Source of the DNA: Faecalibacterium prausnitzii
Lineage (GTDB): Bacteria; Bacillota; Clostridia; Oscillospirales; Ruminococcaceae
Direction: 5' to 3'
DNA: 26,170 nt
Assembly (NCBI GenBank): GCA_002313795.1
Contig: DCCL01000220.1
Location: 19,680 to 45,849, forward strand
Positions 19,651 through 26,170 of the stretch are shown here, one piece after another. Under the pieces are notes generated by a model. That model worked only from the letters and a program-made list of their open reading frames with translations. It made no database searches and had not been told where the DNA came from. Position 1 is the stretch's first letter. The number at the start of each line of letters is the position of its first letter. The position numbers and the translations under genes are program-made.

Positions 19651-19952
19651 AAAAGACCGCGGCGGAACATCCCGCCGAAAATACCGTGAACGCCGAACCT
19701 GCGAAGAGCAAGTCCGGCGTTTCTATTTACATCGGTCCGTCCATTCTGGGCTACATCCAGAAAAATACGATTTACCCCTGCGCTGCTGCGGAGGCGGTAG
19801 ACCGTGACGATGTGAAAATCGCCACCGAGAAATATCCCGGTGTGGCCGATTTCATCATCGATATGGACGAACTGCACACCACGCCCGAAAAGGCGAAAGC
19901 ACGCGGAGAGGCCATCCTTGCGTATGCCCGGATGCTCGCCAAATCCAAGTAA
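19641..19952 (+). CDS. Hypothetical tail-module protein, 103 residues
   Basis: ATG 19641 follows CGGAGG (19625-19630). The N-terminus is a disordered Lys/Ala/Glu-rich stretch (about 1-24), then VSIYIGPSILGYIQKNTIYP, a compact beta-type segment, and a helical C-terminus ending AKARGEAILAYARMLAKSK. Short proteins with a Y-I-G-P-S-I-x-G start are commonly found just before the sheath gene of Firmicute myophage modules, but I know of no assigned role. Confidence 0.68.
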   Translation: MAVKKTAAEHPAENTVNAEPAKSKSGVSIYIGPSILGYIQKNTIYPCAAAEAVDRDDVKIATEKYPGVADFIIDMDELHTTPEKAKARGEAILAYARMLAKSK

Positions 19953-19965
19953 GGAGGATCATACT

Positions 19966-21120
19966 ATGGCAGATCATGGTATTAACGTCAGCCGCGCCGA
20001 CACCGCCGTGGCGACCCCGAACGCCGCAACCTGCGGCATCCCCTTTGTCATCGGCACTGCACCGCTGTCCAAGGCAACTGGCACCGCTGCAACCGCTGGC
20101 ACCCCGGTACTCTGCACCAGCTACACCGAGGCAGAAGAGCAGCTGGGCTATGACGATGACTGGGCCAAGTACACCGTCTGCGAGGTGATGTACTATCACT
20201 TCAAGCTGTGCGCTTGCCAGCCTGTCATTTTCCTGCCCCTCGCAGAGAATTCCGAGGTATCCGATGTGGCCGCTGCCGTTGAGCAGGTGGAACTGTGCCT
20301 GACCATGTTTGGCATCATTCCCGACCTGATCATGGCACCCGGCTTCTCCAAAGATGCCACTGTTTCCGCTGCGCTGGCTGCAAAGGCTGGCTCCATCAAC
20401 GGTATGTTCTACGGCAAGGCTCTGGTGGACATTTCCGCAAAGACCTACACTGCAGCGGTTCAGGCAAAGAATAGCGGCACCTACGACCAGAAGTCCATCC
20501 TGTGCTGGCCGAACGGCACCCTCGGCAAGCTTCGTTTCCATGGCTCCACTGTCATGGCTGGATGCCTTGCGGAGACCGACACCAACAATGGCGGCATTCC
20601 CTATGAGAGCCCCTCCAACAAGACCGTCCACATTGACGGTCTGTGCGATGATGACGGTGCTGTCATCAACCTGACCTATAATCAGGCAAATGTGGTCGAT
20701 GCCGCTGGCATCTGCACTTTCCTGAACTTCATGGGCAGCTGGACCGCTTGGGGCAACCATACTGCGTGCTACCCCAAGTCCACCGATGTGAAGGACTATT
20801 TCATCCCCATCAGCCGGATGTTTGACTACGTTTCCAACACCCTCATCAAGACTTTCTGGTCTAAGCTGGACAAGCCGATGAACCGCCGCCTTATCGACAC
20901 CATTCTGGACAGCGCAAACATCTGGCTGAATGGTCTGGTCGGCGCAAGCTATCTGCTGGGTGCCCGCGTGGAGATGCTGGAAAACGAGAACCCGCTGACC
21001 GCTCTGATGGCGGGCAAGATCAAACTGCACGTTTACATGACCCCGCCCTCTCCGGCGCAGGAAATCGACTTCGTGCTGGAGTATGACGCTGATTATGTGA
21101 CCAGCGCACTCCAGTCCTAA
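19966..21120 (+). CDS. Contractile tail sheath protein (P2 FI family)
   Basis: ATG 19966 follows AAGGAGG (19951-19957), so the longer upstream frame is not used. The length is 384 residues (P2 FI 396). The opening HGINVSRADTAVATPNAATC with GIPFVIGTAPLSKA is the family's start. It is followed by TSYTEAEEQLGYDDDWAKYT and a VCEVMYYHFKLCACQPVIF stretch. Further on are IIPDLIMAPGFSKD, FLNFMGSWTAWGNHTACYP, and the C-terminal WLNGLVGASYLLGARVEM and HVYMTPPSPAQEIDFVLEYD segments that interlock with the tube and neighbouring sheath subunits. It shows that the tail is contractile. Confidence 0.95.
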   Translation: MADHGINVSRADTAVATPNAATCGIPFVIGTAPLSKATGTAATAGTPVLCTSYTEAEEQLGYDDDWAKYTVCEVMYYHFKLCACQPVIFLPLAENSEVSDVAAAVEQVELCLTMFGIIPDLIMAPGFSKDATVSAALAAKAGSINGMFYGKALVDISAKTYTAAVQAKNSGTYDQKSILCWPNGTLGKLRFHGSTVMAGCLAETDTNNGGIPYESPSNKTVHIDGLCDDDGAVINLTYNQANVVDAAGICTFLNFMGSWTAWGNHTACYPKSTDVKDYFIPISRMFDYVSNTLIKTFWSKLDKPMNRRLIDTILDSANIWLNGLVGASYLLGARVEMLENENPLTALMAGKIKLHVYMTPPSPAQEIDFVLEYDADYVTSALQS

Positions 21121-21135
21121 AGAGGAGGTACTACT

Positions 21136-21645
21136 ATGGACCAGTCTGTTATCAACTTCGCGGTCTACGAGGATTCCATGGAGTACGAGGGCATGGCACA
21201 GGCCACGCTGCCTGACGTTACCATGCTGACCCAGAGCATTTCCGGTGCTGGCATCGGCGGCAACATCGAGGCTGTCATCATGGGCCATCTGGACACCATG
21301 ACCCTTGGCCTGAACTTCCGCACCACCACTCCGCAGAGCGTTAAGCTGTCGGAGATTCGCCGCCACCAGATTGACCTCCGTGTGGCAAATCAGTACGAGG
21401 ATCCCATCAACGGCACCATTGATGCCCACGCCGAAAAGCACATTATGGTCGTTATCCCGAAGTCCACCAAGGGCGGCACCATCGCCCCGGCTACTCCCGC
21501 CAACGGCTCCGGCGAGTATGTTGTCCGCTACTGGGCAACCTATCTCGATGGCAAGAAAGTCCGTGAGCTGGACCCGCTGAACTTCATCTGCTATATCAAT
21601 GGCACCGATTATCTGGCCAACGTCCGCAAGGCACTGGGCAAGTAA
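21136..21645 (+). CDS. Major tail tube protein (P2 FII family)
   Basis: ATG 21136 follows AGAGGAGG. The length of 169 residues matches P2 FII (172). Features include INFAVYEDSMEYEGMAQATL with PDVTMLTQSISGAGIGGNIE, the GHLDTMTLGLNFRTTTPQSV strand region and IDLRVANQYEDP. The terminal strands are EYVVRYWATYLDGKKVREL and FICYINGTDYL. It forms the inner tube inside the sheath. It is followed by a terminator, suggesting that sheath and tube are made in excess over the downstream tape measure. Confidence 0.95.
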   Translation: MDQSVINFAVYEDSMEYEGMAQATLPDVTMLTQSISGAGIGGNIEAVIMGHLDTMTLGLNFRTTTPQSVKLSEIRRHQIDLRVANQYEDPINGTIDAHAEKHIMVVIPKSTKGGTIAPATPANGSGEYVVRYWATYLDGKKVRELDPLNFICYINGTDYLANVRKALGK

Positions 21646-21662
21646 TCAACGCCAACCGTTAT

Positions 21663-21698
21663 GCCGGGGCTGCATTTTGCGGCTCCGGCCTATTTTTT
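21663..21698 (+). terminator. Mid-operon terminator between tube and chaperone genes
   Basis: An 11-bp stem (GCCGGGGCTGC with GCGGCTCCGGC, two G-T pairs) and loop ATTTT are followed by CTATTTTTT. It lies in the late operon just before the Shine-Dalgarno sequence of the tail chaperone gene, so it would reduce rather than abolish downstream tail expression. Confidence 0.85.
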
Positions 21699-21720
21699 AA
21701 CTGCGAAAGGAGCAGCCACC

Positions 21721-22089
21721 ATGAATACCACCATCAGCGAAAAAGAGTACGATGCGGCAGTCGCAGAAGCCAACAAGGCTGCAAACGACCCCTACACCTA
21801 CACTCACAAACTCATCCAGCCGTTTGAGTACGAGGGCAAGAAGTACGAAACCCTGACGTTCGACTTCGGCAAGCTGACTGGCAATGATTCGCTCGCAATC
21901 GAGGCTGAAATGTCTGCACTGCGTCAGCCTGTCAATGTTCCCAGCATGAGCGCAGGCTATCTGATTCGGATGGCCTGTCGTGCTTGCACCCAGCCCATCG
22001 GCGTTGACGTTATCGGTGCCATGAGCATCCGGGACTATAACACGATCCGCACCAAAGCAAGAAATTTTTTGATGCTGTCGGATGTGTAA
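21721..22089 (+). CDS. Tail assembly chaperone, short form (P2 gpE-like)
   Basis: ATG 21721 follows AAAGGAG and lies after the terminator. The 122-residue product includes YTHKLIQPFEYEGKKYETLT and FDFGKLTGNDSLAIEAEM, the pattern of the P2 gpE/T-assembly family, and IRMACRACTQPIGVDVIG. The slippery T TTT TTG (22065-22071) lies six codons before the stop, so most ribosomes would make this form while a fraction shift to the longer protein. It helps fold the tape measure protein and organise tube assembly. Confidence 0.88.
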   Translation: MNTTISEKEYDAAVAEANKAANDPYTYTHKLIQPFEYEGKKYETLTFDFGKLTGNDSLAIEAEMSALRQPVNVPSMSAGYLIRMACRACTQPIGVDVIGAMSIRDYNTIRTKARNFLMLSDV

Positions 22090-22256
22090 CCGATGATGGT
22101 GGAGAATGGCTGCGGCGGCAAGCCCTCCTGATGGCGCAAGGAAACAGCACCCCTGCACCATACTGGCTTGCCATGCCTCTGTATCAACTGCGGCAATGGA
22201 TTGACACGAACAATTCCATTGTCGCTGACCGCGAAAAGGCGAGAAAGGCGAAGTAG
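21721..22256 (+). CDS. Tail assembly chaperone, -1 frameshift product (E+E'-like)
   Basis: A -1 shift on T TTT TTG (22065-22071) re-enters a frame that runs from 22071 to TAG 22254-22256. The fusion is 178 residues long. The extension reads DAVGCVTDDGGEWLRRQALL and then APYWLAMPLYQLRQWI, a Trp/Leu-rich helix like P2 E', and ends in basic ADREKARKAK. The same heptamer and gene position occur in P2 E/E'. The extension has no own ribosome binding site, and its stop shares one base with the tape measure start. I give this feature as one span although reading backs up by one base at 22071. Confidence 0.85.
22065..22071 (+). other. Programmed -1 ribosomal frameshift site
   Basis: T TTT TTG is in the correct phase (zero-frame codons AAT TTT TTG) and fits the X XXY YYZ slippery rule. 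The -1 frame stays open for 61 codons after it. Confidence 0.85.
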
Positions 22257-25200
22257 TGGCTCGTAAAGAATGGGAACTGCAGTTCAACCTTGCCGCCAAA
22301 CAGAACAGCAGCTTTTCCAGTACATTCAAGGCTGCACAGTCTGCTCTTGTGGAAACACAGAACAGAATCCAGCAGCTGAACAAAGTACAATCCGACATTT
22401 CCTCGTACCAGAAGCAGCAACAGGCGGTTGATGCAACCAAGCAGCGACTGTCTGTTTTGCAGCAGCAGTACGACAACATCCAGAAAGAGATTCAGGAGAC
22501 CGAGGGATATTCCTCTGCGTTGGAAAACAAGCTGATTTCCAAACAGGCGCAGATCGACAAGACCACGGCCTCTCTGAACACCTATGAGCAGCGTCTGGCT
22601 GCCACCGGGAACACCCTGCGGGAAGCTGGCGTGGACACCACCCAGCTGACAGCGGAAACCACCCGGCTGGAAACCGAGGTCGATAAGCTGAAAGACCAGC
22701 AGGTTGACCTCAAAAAGACCATGGACGAAGCCGGAGAGGGCGCAACTGACTTCGGAAAGAAGTCAGTTGAAGCCATCGATGCCGTTGAGTCTGTGCTTGC
22801 CACGGCGGGCATTGCGAAAGCCCTTGGTGAAATCAAGGACGCATACATGGACTGCATCAACACCGCAGGTGATTTTGAGGCATCCATGAGCAATGTCGAG
22901 GCGTTGTCCGGCGCAGAGGGCGAGGAACTGGAAGCCCTGTCCGACAAGGCCAAAGAGATGGGTGCAACCACCAAGTTCACCGCTGGCGAATCGGCGGACG
23001 CTCTGTCTTACATGGCTCTGGCGGGCTGGGATACCCAGTCCATGCTGGAAGGCATCAGCCCGGTGCTGAATCTGGCTGCTGCTGCCAACATGGACTTGGC
23101 ACAGGCATCGGACATCGTCACCGACTACCTGACCGCCTTTGGTCTGAAAGCCTCCGACACCACGCATTTCGTGGACGTGATGGCCTACGCCATGGCTCAT
23201 TCCAACACGGACGTTATCCAGCTGGGCGAGGCGTACAAGGCGTGTGCATCCACCGCTACCTCCCTCGGCTATTCTGTCGAGGAAACCACGGCAGTGCTGG
23301 CTACCATGGCCAACGCTGGTGTTAAGGGCGGCGAGGCTGGCACGGCCCTGAACGCTATCTTTACCCGCCTTGCCACCAACACGAAAAAGTGCGGTGACGA
23401 GCTGGCAAACTATGGCGTGAACATCTACGATGCACAGGGCAATATGCAGTCCCTGTCCAGCATCCTCACAGGTGTTGCGGGGATTTGGGGCGACCTGACC
23501 GACCAAGAACAGGCCAACCTTGCCAAGGTCATTGCTGGCACGAACCAGTATTCCAAGTTCCAGACCATCATGGCCGGATGCAGCGAAGCAGCCGCCGAGG
23601 GCGGGCAGTCCTTTACGGACTACACCGAGGCACTGAACAACTGCGCCGGGTCTGCCGACAAGATGGCGGGCACCATGCTCGACAACATGAACGGCAGACT
23701 GACCCTGATGCAGTCCGCGGCTGACGGTCTGAAAATCGCCATCGGCGAGGATTTGACCCCGGCTATGTCCGGGCTGTATGACGTTGGGGCGCAGGTGCTT
23801 GGCTGGATGCAGGGTGTGGTTGAGGAAAACCCCGGTCTGGTCAAGAGCATTGCAGCCGGAACGGTTACGCTGGGCGGTCTTGCCGGAGCCATCACCGCCG
23901 TAAACGCTGCTCTCAAGATCAGCAAGGCTCTTGCACCCACTCTGACTACCGTTGCGCCTGTGTTGGGCACCGCTGCTCTGGCTGCTGGCGGCGTGGCGGC
24001 AGTCGTAGCTCTGCTTTCCTCTGCTGCCAACGATACCGTTCCCTCCGTGCAGGAACTGACCGCCGCAGCACACGACATGGGCAGTGCCATGAAAGAGGCC
24101 AGTGCAGATTATGACACTACCTTGTCCAGTATGGAAGCTACCGCCAGTGTTGCGGATCAGTACATCAGCAAGCTGGAATCCATCGAGGCGGCTACCGGCG
24201 GCAATACCGCCGGGAACGCCGAGTATCACGATACTCTTGCCCGCTTGTCCGCTCTGGTGCCCAGTCTGGCCGATGACATTGACCTTGAAACGGACTCTAT
24301 CAAGGGCGGCACAGAGGCACTGCGGCAGCACACGGACGCTTATGTGGCCGATGCAAAGGCACAGGCCCGGCAGGATTATCTGAACACCTTGTACGAGAAG
24401 TACCGGGATGTGTTGAGCGAAAGCACAGAGAACGAGGTCAAGCTGAACGCTGCCCAGACAAAGGTTGAGAAGTCCAATGCCGGCATGGCTGCCAGCTATG
24501 ACAAGCTTCTTACCACCCTCGGCATGACGGACGAACAGTTTAAGTCCACCTATGGCACGGTTCAAGATATTCCGTGGCGCACCATGGGCGAAGATGTGCA
24601 GCAGCTTCGCAGCGAATACCTCGGCTATTCGGAAGACCTTGTTACTGCCCGGCGGGAGGTAGAGAACTACACCGCGGCTATTGCACAGGATCAGGAAGCG
24701 GTAGACGCAGCCCAAACCGAATATCAGGAAGCGGAGGCCGCAATCAACGGCATGGCAGATGCACAGGATTCTGCGGCAGATAGTGCGGACGATGTTGCCG
24801 CCGCTCTGTCTGCTGCCCAAGATGATATTCAGGGCATCATCTCGGCCTATAATGAGGCCTACGATGCAGCTTTGAAGAGCGTCAGCGGGCAATATGACCT
24901 GTGGGATTCCGCAGAAAAGGTCGTGGCCACTTCCGCATCCAGCATCAATGCGGCACTGGAAAGCCAGATTACCTACTGGGACAGCTACAACCAGAATCTT
25001 GAGAGTCTGAACGCCCGCGCCGCTGACATTGACGGTCTGAGTGCCGTGATTGCCAGCTTTGCCGATGGCAGCAAGGATTCTGTGAACGCTATTGCTGGTA
25101 TGGCAGCCGCATCGGATTCCGACCTCGCCAAGATGGTTGATAACTACCAGAAGCTGCAGGAAGCGCAAGACGTTACCAGCGAGAGCATGGCCGACCTTGA

Positions 25201-25951
25201 AACTGGCATGAGCAATGCCATGGACGAGATCGCGCAAAACGTGGCCGACAGCGTGGCGGACATGAACCTTAGTGACGAGGCCAAGGAAAGTGCACAAGCC
25301 ACCATTCAGGGCTTCGTGGACGGTGCAGAGGGGATGCTTCCTCGCGTTCAGACCGTGTTCTCCAAAATCGCCGCTGCCGCTTCCAATGCGCTGGCAGGAG
25401 CAAGCGGCAGCTCCAGCGGCAATATTCCCGGTTATGCCGTAGGCACCGAATCCGCTGCACCGGGCTTCGCTATCGTTGGCGAGAACGGCCCGGAGTTGGT
25501 CTACTTCAACGGCGGCGAAACCGTGCTGACCGCGCCGGAAACTCGTGCAGCGTTCAACGATGCCCGGCAGCTGGAACAAATCACCAGCGCAAATGCGGTT
25601 GACCTGTCCGCTGTCCGTGAGGCCATGCGGGAGGAGCAGGAAGCCCAGACGCTGCGTGAGGAGTACAACCGCTACACGGAAACTGTCGATGGCAGCAAGT
25701 TGGTCTACTTCAACGGCGGCGAAACCCGCACCGTTACGGAAGTCCAACTGCCCGGCGGCTCTGCATCTGGCGGCTCCAACGCCAGCAGCACGGCTCCTAT
25801 CACCGTTGCGCCCGTTTACCACATCTACGGTATGCGAGATACGGATGAGCTGCGAAGCGTCCTGAACGCCCAGAATGACGACCTCCGGGAAGCTGTGCTG
25901 GAAATCGTGAGCGACAACGACACCGATAATTTCAGGAGGGGTTACGCATGA
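22256..25951 (+). CDS. Tail tape measure protein, TP901 type
   Basis: The start is GTG 22256, overlapping the E' stop by one base. The 1231-residue protein has an N-terminal coiled coil (about 15-165). The TP901-type core (about 200-400) has FEASMSNVEALSG, ALSYMALAGWDTQ, LTAFGLKASDTTHFVDVMAY and MANAGVKGGEAGTALNAIF. A hydrophobic membrane-type segment lies at about 535-592 (GGLAGAITAVNAAL, LAAGGVAAVVALLSSAA). A helical Ala-rich region follows (to about 1050), then the C-terminal ENGPELVYFNGGETVLTAPE. It sets tail length and probably enters or opens the host membrane during injection. LVYFNGGET occurs twice, 68 residues apart, coded by an exact 29-bp repeat. Confidence 0.95.
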   Translation: MARKEWELQFNLAAKQNSSFSSTFKAAQSALVETQNRIQQLNKVQSDISSYQKQQQAVDATKQRLSVLQQQYDNIQKEIQETEGYSSALENKLISKQAQIDKTTASLNTYEQRLAATGNTLREAGVDTTQLTAETTRLETEVDKLKDQQVDLKKTMDEAGEGATDFGKKSVEAIDAVESVLATAGIAKALGEIKDAYMDCINTAGDFEASMSNVEALSGAEGEELEALSDKAKEMGATTKFTAGESADALSYMALAGWDTQSMLEGISPVLNLAAAANMDLAQASDIVTDYLTAFGLKASDTTHFVDVMAYAMAHSNTDVIQLGEAYKACASTATSLGYSVEETTAVLATMANAGVKGGEAGTALNAIFTRLATNTKKCGDELANYGVNIYDAQGNMQSLSSILTGVAGIWGDLTDQEQANLAKVIAGTNQYSKFQTIMAGCSEAAAEGGQSFTDYTEALNNCAGSADKMAGTMLDNMNGRLTLMQSAADGLKIAIGEDLTPAMSGLYDVGAQVLGWMQGVVEENPGLVKSIAAGTVTLGGLAGAITAVNAALKISKALAPTLTTVAPVLGTAALAAGGVAAVVALLSSAANDTVPSVQELTAAAHDMGSAMKEASADYDTTLSSMEATASVADQYISKLESIEAATGGNTAGNAEYHDTLARLSALVPSLADDIDLETDSIKGGTEALRQHTDAYVADAKAQARQDYLNTLYEKYRDVLSESTENEVKLNAAQTKVEKSNAGMAASYDKLLTTLGMTDEQFKSTYGTVQDIPWRTMGEDVQQLRSEYLGYSEDLVTARREVENYTAAIAQDQEAVDAAQTEYQEAEAAINGMADAQDSAADSADDVAAALSAAQDDIQGIISAYNEAYDAALKSVSGQYDLWDSAEKVVATSASSINAALESQITYWDSYNQNLESLNARAADIDGLSAVIASFADGSKDSVNAIAGMAAASDSDLAKMVDNYQKLQEAQDVTSESMADLETGMSNAMDEIAQNVADSVADMNLSDEAKESAQATIQGFVDGAEGMLPRVQTVFSKIAAAASNALAGASGSSSGNIPGYAVGTESAAPGFAIVGENGPELVYFNGGETVLTAPETRAAFNDARQLEQITSANAVDLSAVREAMREEQEAQTLREEYNRYTETVDGSKLVYFNGGETRTVTEVQLPGGSASGGSNASSTAPITVAPVYHIYGMRDTDELRSVLNAQNDDLREAVLEIVSDNDTDNFRRGYA
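25494..25522 (+). repeat. 29-bp direct repeat, copy 1, in tape measure gene
   Basis: The 29 bases encoding most of LVYFNGGET are repeated without change at 25698-25726, exactly 204 bases (68 codons) away and in the same frame. Confidence 0.9.
25698..25726 (+). repeat. 29-bp direct repeat, copy 2, in tape measure gene
   Basis: This is the second exact copy of 25494-25522, also in frame. The flanks on both sides differ, so only these 29 bases are shared. Confidence 0.9.
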
Positions 25952-26160
25952 GCAAAACCTACACCACCGTGCAGGGTGACCGCTGGGACAGCGTGGCATA
26001 CACGCAGCTTGGCAGCTGCGCCCTTGCGCCTCGCCTGATGGCTGCGAACTCGCAGTATCTGAACTATTTTGAGTTTCCTGCCGGAATCGTTCTGACGCTC
26101 CCGGAGATTGAAACCAAGACCAGTTCGACCCTGCCGCCGTGGAAGAAGGTGGTCACATGA
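25948..26160 (+). CDS. Tail protein X-like, LysM-type (P2 gpX family)
   Basis: ATG 25948 follows AGGAGGGG and overlaps the tape measure stop as ATGA. The 70 residues (P2 gpX 67) read YTTVQGDRWDSVAYTQLGS at the N-terminus, then LMAANSQYLNYFEFPAGIVL and LPEIE, a LysM-like fold. gpX-family proteins are tail proteins encoded after the tape measure gene in many P2- and Mu-like modules. It ends in a Pro/Trp/Lys-rich tail. Its stop overlaps the next start as ATGA. Confidence 0.92.
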   Translation: MSKTYTTVQGDRWDSVAYTQLGSCALAPRLMAANSQYLNYFEFPAGIVLTLPEIETKTSSTLPPWKKVVT

Positions 26161-26170
26161 GCGATGAAAA
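26157..26170 (+). CDS. Start of next tail gene (truncated by window end)
   Basis: ATG 26157 overlaps the gpX-like stop as ATGA, and only MSDE plus part of a codon is visible. In P2-type modules of Firmicutes the next gene is often a gpD-like late control/tail protein, but nothing in these few codons identifies it. Confidence 0.5.

Noticed and set aside
19855..21441. A 528-residue reverse-strand ORF
   Set aside because: It is antisense to the sheath and tube genes and spans their gene border, as a codon-bias shadow would.
22763..25999. A 1078-residue reverse-strand ORF
   Set aside because: It lies antisense to the tape measure gene, lacks a ribosome binding site and has no recognisable domain. 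It results from the strong codon bias of the + strand gene.

Overview
The window is a segment of a temperate-type tailed phage genome (prophage or free phage). It looks as if it comes from a GC-rich Firmicute of the gut Oscillospiraceae (Faecalibacterium-like) kind. This host guess rests on the GC-rich coding sequence, the strong AAGGAGG-type ribosome binding sites before almost every gene, the frequent ATGA/GTGA stop-start overlaps, and the DUF1492/ArpU-type late regulator. No integrase, CI-type repressor, holin, lysin, tRNA or host gene is visible, so the phage ends lie outside the window. Every supported gene is on the + strand.

Region 1 (1-8094) is a tightly packed early/accessory operon. 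It holds a 5'-truncated N6-methylase-like protein, a long ParB-family protein with a cysteine-rich tail, and many very small proteins, several of them Cys-rich zinc-ribbon candidates. It also holds a DUF551-like protein, a small serine recombinase with two similar C-terminal DNA-binding units, a second methylase-like protein, a MazG-like pyrophosphohydrolase split between two frames, and several hypotheticals. It ends with a DUF1492/ArpU-type late-gene regulator and a strong terminator.

Region 2 (8095-8461) is the switch between early and late transcription. An AT-rich spacer is followed by nine units starting C-N-G-A at an exact 10-bp spacing (8252-8341). A -10-like hexamer without a normal -35 follows, then a strong terminator-like hairpin. 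I infer that this is the late promoter controlled by the regulator encoded just upstream.

Region 3 (8462-10435) starts the late operon with a second ParB-fold protein and a 49-residue protein, followed by a GC-rich structured element that is a candidate cos site. An AT-rich cassette then separates it from the terminase genes. The cassette has a consensus promoter whose -10 lies between perfect 12-bp inverted repeats, a ribbon-helix-helix repressor, terminator hairpins, a small hypothetical gene and an HNH/homing-type endonuclease-like gene.

Region 4 (10457-19118) is a lambda-type DNA-packaging and head module, close to lambda in order and protein length. It runs terminase small subunit, GpA-type large subunit, small joining protein, portal, ClpP-like protease with an in-frame nested scaffold, gpD-type decoration protein, gpE-type capsid protein, FI-like and FII-like proteins and a gpZ-like protein.

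Region 5 (19120-end) is a P2-type contractile tail module. It runs a tail-completion candidate, a small unknown, sheath, tube, a mid-operon terminator, a tail assembly chaperone with a T TTT TTG -1 frameshift site and E'-like extension, a 1231-residue tape measure, a gpX-like LysM-type protein, and the first codons of the next gene. The virion is therefore predicted to be a myovirus-type particle with a lambda-like head and a P2-like tail.
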